Origin: Robiginitomaculum sp.
Lineage (GTDB): Bacteria; Pseudomonadota; Alphaproteobacteria; Caulobacterales; Maricaulaceae
Assembly: GCA_021647375.1 (NCBI GenBank)
Contig: JAKIUV010000050.1
Coordinates: 1 to 21,269 of the forward strand
Length of the DNA stretch: 21,269 nt
Reading direction: 5' to 3'
Shown: piece after piece, positions 1 through 6,329 of the stretch
Layout of the letters: every line of letters starts with the position of its first letter
Position numbering within the stretch: the stretch's first letter is position 1
Position numbers and translations under genes: made by a program
The notes under the pieces: model-generated
What the model was told of the DNA's origin: nothing
The model's database searches: none
What the model saw: only the letters and a program-made list of their open reading frames with translations

Positions 1-706
1 GGGTAAGATGCGGGGTGAAACTGACCGTAATATTCTGGCCCGTAGCCGCGCTGAGTTTCTCGTCTATCTCTGGCCCGTGGCGGTGGCTTCCGATTGCATA
101 TGCATGTGCGCCCTCTGCGGTTTCGGGGTATATCAGCGCCGTACTTTCTTTGCGCCCGGCACCGCTAACCCCGGATTTGGCATCTATGATGATATTGCTC
201 GTGTCGAACAGATCTAGGCCGGGCAATATAGCCAACAGGCTAGCGGTAGGATAACAGCCTGGACAGGCGACCAAATTTGCGTCTTTCAAATCATCTCTGG
301 CATATTCGGTTAGGCCGTAAACCGCATTTGCCAACAAGTCCGGCGATGTATGTTTGCGGCCATAGGTTTGTTCGTAGACCTGCGCATCTTTCAAGCGAAA
401 ATCCGCAGATAAATCTATGATTTTATTGTCTTTATGGGAAATTTCAGCAATCGTATCTTCGCTGGCACCATGGGGCAAACAAGCGAAAACAGCATCTATT
501 TTGTCCCATTTGACATCCTGCCAGTATTGTAAATCCGGCAAGCCTTGATGCGCCAAATGCGGGTAAACATCTGCGTAGGCTTTGCCCGCATGGCGGTGGG
601 CGGTCAGCGCCACCAAGTCCAAATTCGAATGCCCCATAATCAGGCGCACGGCTTCTGCGCCTGTATAGCCAGAAGCGCCCAATACTGCGGTTTTCATTTT
701 TTCCAT
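1..706 (-). CDS. argC: N-acetyl-gamma-glutamyl-phosphate reductase, 3' end cut by window edge
   Basis: ArgC catalyses the NADPH-dependent reduction of N-acetyl-glutamyl phosphate to the semialdehyde, the third step of arginine synthesis, in the cytoplasm. I translated this frame by hand: 235 residues are present and no stop is reached, so roughly the last third of a typical 310-350 residue enzyme lies outside. Visible hallmarks are the N-terminal nucleotide-binding loop GASGYTG (about residues 10-16), CLPHGAS (76-82), DLSADFR (98-104), the active-site CPGCYPT with catalytic Cys151, and DAKSGVSGAGR (175-185). Two starts are possible: ATG at 706 or ATG at 697 (MKTAVLGASG, the more family-like N terminus). 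A GGTGAGG stretch just upstream can serve either. It lies downstream of the rpsI terminator in the same direction, as in many alphaproteobacteria, but probably has its own promoter or is reached by read-through. Confidence 0.95.
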   Translation of the reverse strand, partial: MEKMKTAVLGASGYTGAEAVRLIMGHSNLDLVALTAHRHAGKAYADVYPHLAHQGLPDLQYWQDVKWDKIDAVFACLPHGASEDTIAEISHKDNKIIDLSADFRLKDAQVYEQTYGRKHTSPDLLANAVYGLTEYARDDLKDANLVACPGCYPTASLLAILPGLDLFDTSNIIIDAKSGVSGAGRKESTALIYPETAEGAHAYAIGSHRHGPEIDEKLSAATGQNITVSFTPHLT

Positions 707-725
707 AATCCTCACCTTTATTCTT

Positions 726-741
726 TTGGCTATTTAGCCAA
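726..741. repeat. Inverted repeat between the rpsI terminator and argC
   Basis: TTGGCTA and TAGCCAA (726-732 and 735-741) form a perfect 7-bp inverted repeat with a 2-nt centre. It lies directly after the T-rich tail of the rpsI terminator and about 20 nt before the argC start codon. It has no T-run of its own in the argC direction. It could extend the terminator structure or be an operator or leader hairpin for argC; nothing in the sequence decides between these. Confidence 0.4.
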
Positions 742-767
742 TAAAAAGGGCGCTCGAATGAGCGCCC
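741..767 (-). terminator. Rho-independent terminator of rplM-rpsI
   Basis: GGGCGCTC and GAGCGCCC (748-755 and 760-767) make a perfect 8-bp GC-rich stem with a 4-nt loop. Read on the minus strand it is followed at once by TTTTTAT. It begins about 45 nt after the rpsI stop codon, where the ribosomal protein operon should end and before argC. Confidence 0.85.
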
Positions 768-812
768 AATTCATAAACTGTGAAAGTGTTTTTTTGTTTA
801 ACGAAATAACAC

Positions 813-1325
813 CTAGCGTTTCGAGAACTGGAAGCTCTTACGGGCTTTTTTGCGACCGTATTTCTTACGTTCAACAACGCGACTATCGCGTGTCATAAAG
901 CCGCCGGCTTTCAAAGCTGCCCGCAAGGATGGCTCATAATATGTCAACGCTTTGGAGATACCGTGGCGAACCGCACCAGCTTGGCCGGACAGACCGCCGC
1001 CTTTAACGGTGGCCATAACGTCATAGCTGTCTACACGTTCAGCAGCTTCGAAAGGCTGGCGAATGATGAGACGCAGAACCGGACGTGCGAAATACACTTC
1101 CTGGTCACGACCATTGATAACGATTTTGCCGTTACCCGGTTTGATCCAAACCCGCGCAATAGAGTTTTTCCGTTTACCCGTCGCATATGAACGACCAAGG
1201 TCGTCGATCTTTGGTTCAGGGAGAACAACTTCAACAACAACGCCGCCGTCTTCGGTCGGTGTAGCAGTCGCTACGCCGTCCATGACGCTTTTCAGGTCTT
1301 CTAATGTTTGTTTCTCAGTAGCCAT
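813..1325 (-). CDS. rpsI: 30S ribosomal protein S9 (uS9)
   Basis: Ribosomal protein uS9 of the small subunit, whose C-terminal tail reaches the P-site tRNA. The 170-residue product has the conserved body from YATGKRKNSIARVW (about residue 47) through VKGGGLSGQAGAVRHGISKAL, and ends in the basic KARKSFQFSKR tail, with the terminal Lys-Arg expected of S9. The roughly 40-residue acidic N-terminal extension is normal for alphaproteobacterial S9, which is longer than the E. coli protein. The start ATG lies one nucleotide after the rplM stop (TAACATG), with an AAGGG Shine-Dalgarno inside the end of rplM, so the two genes are surely cotranscribed and probably translationally coupled. A strong terminator follows. 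Confidence 0.98.
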   Translation of the reverse strand: MATEKQTLEDLKSVMDGVATATPTEDGGVVVEVVLPEPKIDDLGRSYATGKRKNSIARVWIKPGNGKIVINGRDQEVYFARPVLRLIIRQPFEAAERVDSYDVMATVKGGGLSGQAGAVRHGISKALTYYEPSLRAALKAGGFMTRDSRVVERKKYGRKKARKSFQFSKR

Positions 1326-1326
1326 G

Positions 1327-1797
1327 TTATTTGACCCTTACGTTTTTAGAGTTCATTGCCGCAAAATCAATCACAGTCGGCTTTTGCGCTTCGTGGGGAT
1401 GCTCAGATCCAGCATAAACATGCAGGTTAGAAAGCTGTTTACGTGCCAAGGGGCTTTCCTTTGGCAACATGCGCTGTACTGCTTTGCGCAGAACACGCTC
1501 TGGGAAACGCCCGCCGAGGATTTTACCAGCTGTTGTTTCTTTCAAACCGCCCGGATAACCCGTATGACGGTAATAGACTTTGTCGGTCATTTTTTTACCG
1601 GTCAACGCCACTTTTTCAGCATTAATAACAATGACATTATCGCCGCAATCAATATGCGGAGAGTAATCAGGACGGTGTTTGCCGCGCAGATGGAGGGCAA
1701 TATAAGAAGCAAGACGGCCAGTTACGATGTTCTCGGCGTCCAGCAATATCCACTGCTTTTCAACCTCGGCTGTCTTGAGAAATTTAGTCGTTTTCAT
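1327..1797 (-). CDS. rplM: 50S ribosomal protein L13 (uL13)
   Basis: Ribosomal protein uL13, an early-assembling large-subunit protein. From the chosen ATG at 1797 the product is 156 residues, close to the usual length, and begins MKTTKFLKTAEVEKQW. Family landmarks are WILLDAENIVTGRLAS, LRGKHRPDYSPH, DNVIVINAEKVALTGKK, YYRHTGYPGGLK and the RVLRKAVQRMLPK segment. An in-frame TTG at 1836 would add 13 residues, but they match nothing in L13 and would overlap the leader hairpin, so I reject it. Its own Shine-Dalgarno is poor (GAAAG), which makes the short upstream ORF ending across this start codon more interesting. In E. coli the rplM-rpsI operon is known to be feedback-regulated; whether that holds here is not shown. 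Confidence 0.97.
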   Translation of the reverse strand: MKTTKFLKTAEVEKQWILLDAENIVTGRLASYIALHLRGKHRPDYSPHIDCGDNVIVINAEKVALTGKKMTDKVYYRHTGYPGGLKETTAGKILGGRFPERVLRKAVQRMLPKESPLARKQLSNLHVYAGSEHPHEAQKPTVIDFAAMNSKNVRVK

Positions 1798-1841
1798 AAT
1801 TTTCTTTCGGAGTTTCTCAAATGAAATGGGCGGCAAATCAT
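1794..1841 (-). CDS. Possible 15-residue leader peptide overlapping the rplM start
   Basis: A short frame on the minus strand runs from ATG (1841-1839) to TGA (1796-1794) and encodes MICRPFHLRNSERKL. An AAAGG Shine-Dalgarno at 1847-1851 sits 5 nt before its ATG, better than the one serving rplM. Its TGA overlaps the rplM ATG in the ATGA arrangement typical of translational coupling. Its Shine-Dalgarno and start codon fall in the loop of a leader hairpin. No function is recognised; the arrangement may be chance, and conservation in relatives would be the test. Confidence 0.4.
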   Translation of the reverse strand: MICRPFHLRNSERKL

Positions 1842-1864
1842 GTCACCCTTTAAATATTGCGCCC
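1828..1864 (-). promoter_or_regulatory. rplM leader hairpin
   Basis: In the rplM 5' leader, GGGCGCAA (minus strand, from plus 1864-1857) pairs with TTGCCGCCC (plus 1836-1828) as an 8-bp stem with a single bulged base. The 20-nt loop carries the AAAGG Shine-Dalgarno and the ATG of the short upstream ORF. Translation of that ORF would unfold the 3' arm. Ribosomal protein operons are often controlled by such leaders, but no match to a named motif is claimed. Confidence 0.4.
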
Positions 1865-1892
1865 TCTTATGTGCGCCGTAGCACTTCGTCAA
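1864..1892 (-). promoter_or_regulatory. Candidate sigma-70-type promoter of rplM-rpsI
   Basis: On the minus strand, TTGACG (plus 1887-1892) and TAAGAG (plus 1864-1869) are separated by 17 bp. Transcription would start just before the leader hairpin. A second, weaker candidate lies further upstream (a TTGTTA and TAATGT pair). This is a by-eye match only. Confidence 0.45.
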
Positions 1893-1943
1893 CATATTTC
1901 TACATTATTCTTATTTCCCTATATATAACAACACGTTAGACTA

Positions 1944-1961
1944 GCGGTAATATATTACCGC
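1944..1961. promoter_or_regulatory. 18-bp perfect palindrome, candidate operator
   Basis: GCGGTAATATATTACCGC is identical to its reverse complement over all 18 bases. It lies between the divergent starts of rplM and the lipoprotein gene. No gene is transcribed into it from either side, so a terminator role is unlikely. It is followed by a second inverted repeat, GTGATTT (1968-1974) and AAATCAC (1986-1992). The symmetry suits a homodimeric regulator; which one is unknown. Confidence 0.5.
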
Positions 1962-2027
1962 CTTATTGTGATTTCAACAAACCAAAAATCACTAGCAAAA
2001 TACACATAGATAAATTATGGTGACAAA

Positions 2028-2963
2028 ATGAAAAAAACAACCCTCCTCCTCGCCGCGACCATGTTGTCATTTGCCCTGCCCGCTTGCTCTGGCAAGTCCG
2101 ACGAGCCCAGCGCCGCTGTTGAAACCAAAACTCTCCCGATCATAGACATAGTAGCGACTCATGCCGTTGTTTTGGATATATCGGTAGCAAAGCTCACCTT
2201 TGTCCCCAATAGCGTCGCGCCGTGGCTTGGCCGGATTATTTTATTGGACGATGATGGTCACCTCTACTCCACAGACATAGAAGGCCGCGACCCTAAGCCA
2301 ATCGGAACTGGCAAATACATTGACATATTCGGCTTGGCCAGAGAAGCCGCCCCCGGCGTGTTTCTTGCCATTAATACAGATAACAATATAGAAGCATTTA
2401 TCGAGGCCGATAATGACGGCAATTTCTCGCCGATGGTTTATTCTGGAGAAACAGTCAAAGCCCGCGCATTTTGCGCTCAAAAACAACCAGCAGAAAGTCA
2501 AATTAGTTTTCTTACAAGTTACGGCGAATATATGACACTTGGTCTGAACATATCAGATAACCACCTCAGTCAAGAAATTTTATCGGCGCGGCCAAACCCC
2601 CGAAAGCCAAATGTTTGCAAATTTGGTTTTCCCGCTATTAGCCTCGGCTCAAGAGATTTTGCCATTCAAAAAGGCGATATATCGAGTTTATTTATCTCAT
2701 ATTCTCCCCCTATGAGACCGAACCAGAAGCTACCTGTTCTCGAATCATACCGCGCCAACATCAACAATGGCCTTAGCGTGCGCGGTCTTGAACATGTTAA
2801 ATTTATTGCAACCACCCAGTCCAATTACGGTGGTGGGGCTTATGCTGATGGGGTCTTGGCTTTGGTTGATCGGGACGAAAGCCGTATTGTTTTTATCAGT
2901 TTGTCCTACGCCGAGCGAAAATTGTCGGAGGCCGCTAATCCGCCTAAAAGCACACCTCAATAA
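2028..2963 (+). CDS. Predicted outer-membrane lipoprotein of unknown function
   Basis: I do not recognise this 311-residue protein. It begins with a lipoprotein signal peptide: basic MKKTT, a hydrophobic stretch and the lipobox ALPAC, giving lipidated Cys20. Position +2 is Ser, which by the Lol rule favours sorting to the outer membrane. After a short polar linker, residues about 65-290 are rich in short alternating hydrophobic stretches with aspartate- and glycine-rich turns (LLDDDGHLYSTD, IEADNDGNF), suggesting an all-beta fold, possibly propeller-like; that is inference. Two further cysteines (AFCAQ and NVCKFG) could form a disulfide. It is the only plus-strand gene before bamE, is divergent from rplM, and its TAA overlaps the ctaA stop region. 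A weak GGTGA Shine-Dalgarno precedes the ATG. Confidence 0.85.
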   Translation: MKKTTLLLAATMLSFALPACSGKSDEPSAAVETKTLPIIDIVATHAVVLDISVAKLTFVPNSVAPWLGRIILLDDDGHLYSTDIEGRDPKPIGTGKYIDIFGLAREAAPGVFLAINTDNNIEAFIEADNDGNFSPMVYSGETVKARAFCAQKQPAESQISFLTSYGEYMTLGLNISDNHLSQEILSARPNPRKPNVCKFGFPAISLGSRDFAIQKGDISSLFISYSPPMRPNQKLPVLESYRANINNGLSVRGLEHVKFIATTQSNYGGGAYADGVLALVDRDESRIVFISLSYAERKLSEAANPPKSTPQ

Positions 2964-3994
2964 GTTCTAACCCGCGCGGTTCTAACTGTCCAAGCTGCCA
3001 ACAAGAACACCGCTATAGCGCCAGCCTGATGCGTTAAAGCCAAATGTAGAGGTACAACTGTTAGCAATGTAACTATGCCGAGGACGATTTGCGCCAGAAT
3101 AGCCAGCAACAACCAGCTGACAGCTTTGCGCACGGCGATTTCCTTGTGACTAACTGCTTTTCGCCACACCAATATAGCCATTAAGAACACGGCATAGCCA
3201 AGCATTCTATGGTTAAACTGGATGCTGGCAACATTTTCGAACATGTTTATCCACGCCGGGCTTTGCGCCAGATAACCTCCCGGCACTAGCCCGCCGTCCA
3301 TGAGCGGCCATGTGTTATAGGTCAATCCCGCATGGGTGCCCGCCACCAATGCGCCTGTTAAAATTTGCAAAAACACCAAAAAAAACAGAACGGGCGTTAG
3401 TTTTCGTAATTTGGAGCCATAGTTTTTTTCCGGCCAATTTTGTCGATTATCCTGCCATGTCCAATACAGTAATGCCAATATCATAAAGGCCACGCCCAAA
3501 TGCACGGCCAACCTATATTGGCTTACATCGACTCGGTCGTGGACAAGACCGCTTGCCACCATCCACCAGCCAATCGCACCTTGAAGCCCGATCATCAGTA
3601 AGATAGCGATAAAACGCACGCGTTTACCGCTGGGTAATTTCCTTTGCCATAAAAACCAAACCAGTGGCAAAAAATACGCTAAACCAATGAGCCTGCCAAG
3701 TTGCCTGTGGCTCCATTCCATAAAATAGATAAATTCAAACCCGGCCAAATCCATATCAGGATGTTCTGCGGAAAATTCGGGTATCTGTTTGTATTTGTTA
3801 AATTCCGAAATCCAGGCCGCTTCTGATAGTGGCGGCAAAGCCCCGGTAATCGGTTTCCATTCTGTTATAGACAACCCAGAATTGGTCAAACGCGTCGCCC
3901 CGCCGAGCAAAACTATGGAGACCACCATAATGATCATAATAAAAAGCCAAATGCTCACCGCACGGCTGGACTTTAATGGCGAATGGGATGGCAT
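2957..3994 (-). CDS. ctaA: Heme A synthase (COX15/CtaA family)
   Basis: Integral membrane enzyme that oxidises the C8 methyl of heme O to give heme A, the cofactor of aa3-type cytochrome c oxidase. From the ATG at 3994 the product has 345 residues with about eight hydrophobic segments. The four heme-liganding histidines of the family are visible: His96 (EWSHRQLGR), His165 (RLAVHLG), His262 (FNHRMLGY) and His322 (THQAGA). LGGATRLTNSGLSITEW near the N terminus is also typical. A TTG at 4006 would add four residues, but a GGGGA Shine-Dalgarno sits correctly for the ATG, so I use the ATG. It ends in a 7-nt convergent overlap with the lipoprotein gene and has no visible terminator. The tRNA-Pro gene lies 59 nt upstream in the same direction. 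Confidence 0.96.
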   Translation of the reverse strand: MPSHSPLKSSRAVSIWLFIMIIMVVSIVLLGGATRLTNSGLSITEWKPITGALPPLSEAAWISEFNKYKQIPEFSAEHPDMDLAGFEFIYFMEWSHRQLGRLIGLAYFLPLVWFLWQRKLPSGKRVRFIAILLMIGLQGAIGWWMVASGLVHDRVDVSQYRLAVHLGVAFMILALLYWTWQDNRQNWPEKNYGSKLRKLTPVLFFLVFLQILTGALVAGTHAGLTYNTWPLMDGGLVPGGYLAQSPAWINMFENVASIQFNHRMLGYAVFLMAILVWRKAVSHKEIAVRKAVSWLLLAILAQIVLGIVTLLTVVPLHLALTHQAGAIAVFLLAAWTVRTARVRTY

Positions 3995-4053
3995 TAATTT
4001 CCCCAATTTTGTTCCAAGTTAATTCTCGAACTGTTTTCTCTAAACCAGAACAA

Positions 4054-4130
4054 TGGTCGGAGCGATAGGATTTGAACCTACGACCCCTCGCCCCCCAGGC
4101 GAGTGCGCTACCGGACTGCGCTACGCTCCG
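4054..4130 (-). tRNA. tRNA-Pro, anticodon GGG
   Basis: A full 77-nt cloverleaf is readable on the minus strand. The acceptor stem CGGAGCG pairs with CGCTCCG, followed by discriminator A and an encoded CCA (4054-4056). The anticodon arm is CTCGC, loop CTGGGGG, GCGAG, which puts anticodon GGG at 4096-4094 after the invariant T33. The T arm contains GGTTCAAATCC. tRNA-Pro next to the ihfA-merR pair is a familiar alphaproteobacterial arrangement. Confidence 0.97.
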
Positions 4131-4132
4131 AC

Positions 4133-4195
4133 AAATATTGTCCGTTATCAGGCCTGCCTTATAAGCAGATGCCTACCACGGGACAACCAATATTT
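4133..4195. other. 63-nt imperfect hairpin between merR and tRNA-Pro
   Basis: AAATATT (4133-4139) pairs with AATATTT (4189-4195). GTCCGT (4140-4145) pairs with ACGGGAC (4178-4184) with one bulge. AGGCCTGC (4150-4157) pairs with GCAG and GCCT (4165-4168 and 4171-4174), leaving a 7-nt loop. In all about 21 pairs form with small bulges. The 3' edge on the minus strand is only two bases from the tRNA 5' end. It could be a weak merR terminator, an RNA-processing structure ahead of the tRNA, or a degenerate repeat element. Confidence 0.5.
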
Positions 4196-4212
4196 ATGTA
4201 AATTTCGCTTCT

Positions 4213-4866
4213 TTACTCTGTAAAATCTTGCCAGCGCGATTTTAATTTTTTCAAGCGTTGAAGCGCATCTGTAAGATTGGATTTATCTTCACTGCTGATA
4301 CTTGGAATTGCTTCTGGCGTAGCCTCAACAGCGACTGGCTGTACCTCAACTTGTTCTTGTGGTTTTGCAGGCCGATGCTGCTCCAGATCGACAACGCCCG
4401 GACGGCGCACTATGTCGTCGTCTCTTCTATAGTTTTCCTGCGGCGGAGGTGCGCTAATGGGCGCGGCACTTTTAGCAACAGGCGTGTCTATGGCTGGTTT
4501 ATCTATAACAGGCTTGATGCGCCTCGGCACCAAATTAGTGTCTTTAATATTTCTGGGCTTGGAAGCTTTTTCCACGGAACGTCCAAGTTCCATAACGCTT
4601 TGCGGACCTTTAATACGGATCAATTTTTGCACATCTTTGATCGGGTGTTTTTCTCTGTGCAACAAAACTTTTATCCCGCGTATAAACTCAATGTCTTCCG
4701 GTCGGTAAAAACGGCGCCCACCCCGGCGTTTCATAGGTTGAATATCCGCGAATTTACTTTCCCAGAACCGCAAGACATGCGCTTGTAAGTCAAGTTCATC
4801 TGCCGCCTCGCTTATAGTGCGAAAAGCCCGTGTTGATTTAGACCCATTTGGTTTTATCTGCGTCAT
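4213..4866 (-). CDS. MerR-family transcriptional regulator
   Basis: A 217-residue protein with an N-terminal MerR winged helix-turn-helix at about residues 15-85. Key segments are FRTISEAADELDLQAHVLRFWESKF, then MKRRGGRRFYRPEDIEFIRGIKVLLHREKHPIKDVQKLI. After residue 90 the sequence turns proline-, alanine- and charge-rich and looks disordered, ending in a short basic amphipathic helix (ALQRLKKLKSRWQDF). There is no metal-binding cysteine set, so it is not a classical metal or redox MerR. This subtype commonly follows ihfA in alphaproteobacteria; its regulon and ligand are unknown to me. It lies 74 nt after ihfA and is probably cotranscribed with it. Confidence 0.9.
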   Translation of the reverse strand: MTQIKPNGSKSTRAFRTISEAADELDLQAHVLRFWESKFADIQPMKRRGGRRFYRPEDIEFIRGIKVLLHREKHPIKDVQKLIRIKGPQSVMELGRSVEKASKPRNIKDTNLVPRRIKPVIDKPAIDTPVAKSAAPISAPPPQENYRRDDDIVRRPGVVDLEQHRPAKPQEQVEVQPVAVEATPEAIPSISSEDKSNLTDALQRLKKLKSRWQDFTE

Positions 4867-4873
4867 TTATCTG

Positions 4874-4890
4874 CAGGCATATACTGCCTG
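4874..4890. repeat. Short inverted repeat upstream of the merR start
   Basis: CAGGCA (4874-4879) and TGCCTG (4885-4890) form a 6-bp inverted repeat with a 5-nt centre, ending 7 nt before the merR ATG, where a Shine-Dalgarno would be expected and none is clear. It could be an autoregulatory operator or a hairpin limiting initiation. It is short enough to be chance. Confidence 0.3.
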
Positions 4891-4940
4891 TCCCATTGTT
4901 CGACCCGTGAAAACGAATCACCCTTAATCAGTATATTAAA

Positions 4941-5246
4941 CTAATTCTTCGTCAATGATGCGTTAACGCGCCTTTTTAGGATACTGGACGGCCTGAAGCC
5001 TAACACCCGGCGCGAGGTGATTGGCACTTCACGACCCGTTTTCGGGTTGCGTCCCATGCGGGATTTCTTATGGCGGACATCAAAAGTTCCAAAACCGGAC
5101 AATTTCACAGTCTCGCCTTTGATCAATGCGCCCGTAATATGGCTCAAAATAGATTCGATAATGACCGCAGATTCGGTACGCGATAGTCCGATCTCTTTAT
5201 AGACCGCATCAATTAAATCTGCTCTGGTTACTGTATACTCGCTCAC
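4941..5246 (-). CDS. ihfA: Integration host factor subunit alpha
   Basis: IHF-alpha pairs with IHF-beta to bind and sharply bend DNA, helping replication, transcription and recombination complexes form. I place the start at GTG 5246, giving 101 residues (MSEYTVTRADLIDAVYKE), because an AAAGGGG Shine-Dalgarno lies just upstream; the TTG at 5267 would place the start before that site. Family features are ETVKLSGFGTFDVRHKKSRMGRNPKTG, which includes the DNA-intercalating beta-arm with its GRNPKTG tip, and the C-terminal FRPSSILKRRVN helix. IhfA rather than HU or IhfB is supported by its place between fabH and merR and by the EIGLSRTESA segment. A possible promoter precedes it, so it may be transcribed separately from plsX-fabH. 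Confidence 0.95.
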   Translation of the reverse strand: MSEYTVTRADLIDAVYKEIGLSRTESAVIIESILSHITGALIKGETVKLSGFGTFDVRHKKSRMGRNPKTGREVPITSRRVLGFRPSSILKRRVNASLTKN

Positions 5247-5270
5247 CTTAAACCCCTTTAAAGACAAGTA

Positions 5271-5299
5271 ACAGTATTCATTAAATTGATAAAAGCCAA
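5271..5299 (-). promoter_or_regulatory. Candidate promoter of ihfA-merR
   Basis: On the minus strand, TTGGCT (plus 5294-5299) and TACTGT (plus 5271-5276) are 17 bp apart, 24 nt before the ihfA GTG. It lies in the 108-nt gap after fabH. By-eye match only. Confidence 0.3.
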
Positions 5300-5354
5300 T
5301 ACAAAATGTCGACTTGGGCGCTAAAAGATTGAAAAATAAGTGAAGTTTAGGCGA

Positions 5355-6329
5355 TTAATAGGACAGAAGCGCCGAACCCCAAGTAAATCCGCCACCAAAG
5401 GCTTCGAGCATTACCGTGTGACCACGCTTGATACGCCCGTCTTTAATCGCAGTATCCATGGCCAGCGGGATAGAAGCAGCAGATGTATTCGCATGATAAG
5501 CCACGGTGGAGACCACTTGTCCCCGGCGTAAATCGAGCCGTTTTGCGACCGCTTCCAAGATACGCTGATTGGCTTGATGGGGCACAAACCAGTCTATATC
5601 AGGAATAGCGATGCCCGCTTCTTCGGCGCACCTGACCATGGAGCTGGATAGCTCTTTGACGGCGCGTTTGAATACTTTATTGCCAGTCATGCGTAATTTA
5701 CCAACTGTCTGGGTCGATGATGGTCCGCCGTCCACATAAAGAAGGTCGCGGTAACGGCCATCAGAGCGAATTTCTGTATCCAGTACACCGTCGCCTGCTT
5801 CTGGGTTTTTGTCGGGAGTAGATGACAACACCATAGCCCCTGCCCCGTCTCCGAATAACACGCACGTCGTGCGGTCATTCCAGTCTAGTATCCGCGAGAA
5901 TGTTTCCGCACCGATTAGCAATACATTTTTGCCCGTACCGGCTTTGATCATGGCGTCAGCTACGCTTATCCCGTAGATAAAACCAGAGCAAACCGCTTGG
6001 ACATCAAATGCCGCACCGTGGTGGATACCGAGTTTTTCCTGGATAATCGTTGCGGTGGCAGGGAATGTCAGGTCTGGCGTAGACGTGGCGCAAATGATTA
6101 AATCAATTTCAGACGCTTCCATACCTGCTGCGGCAAGGGCATCTTGTGCTGCCGCCGCACCTAGGTCAGATGTATTTTGTCCTTCGGATGCGATATAACG
6201 CTGGGTAATACCTGTACGCGCACGTATCCATTCGTCGGACGTATCGACAGTTTCTGCCAATTGCGCATTGGTGAGGACACGCGGCGGCAAATATGACCCT
6301 ACGCCGCGAATGTACGACTTTACCGTCAT
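5355..6329 (-). CDS. fabH: 3-oxoacyl-ACP synthase III (KAS III)
   Basis: FabH condenses acetyl-CoA with malonyl-ACP to start fatty-acid synthesis. The 324-residue protein has the full thiolase-fold active site: Cys114 in DVQAVCSGF, His251 in FVPHQANQRI and Asn281 in YHANTSAASIPLA, plus the C-terminal EAFGGGFTWGSAL. The N terminus (IRGVGSYLPPRVLTNAQLAE) and WIRARTGITQRYIA are typical. Its ATG overlaps the plsX stop in an ATGA arrangement, so it should be translated by coupling to plsX. The pair supplies acyl-phosphate and acyl-chain initiation for membrane lipid synthesis. Confidence 0.98.
   Translation of the reverse strand: MTVKSYIRGVGSYLPPRVLTNAQLAETVDTSDEWIRARTGITQRYIASEGQNTSDLGAAAAQDALAAAGMEASEIDLIICATSTPDLTFPATATIIQEKLGIHHGAAFDVQAVCSGFIYGISVADAMIKAGTGKNVLLIGAETFSRILDWNDRTTCVLFGDGAGAMVLSSTPDKNPEAGDGVLDTEIRSDGRYRDLLYVDGGPSSTQTVGKLRMTGNKVFKRAVKELSSSMVRCAEEAGIAIPDIDWFVPHQANQRILEAVAKRLDLRRGQVVSTVAYHANTSAASIPLAMDTAIKDGRIKRGHTVMLEAFGGGFTWGSALLSY

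Noticed and set aside
1063..1824. A 253-codon open frame on the plus strand across rpsI and rplM.
   Set aside because: It is antisense to two certain ribosomal protein genes and its translation lacks any protein-like pattern.
4258..4788. A 176-codon plus-strand frame opposite merR.
   Set aside because: It lies antisense to a clear MerR-family gene, with no plausible ribosome binding site or family resemblance.
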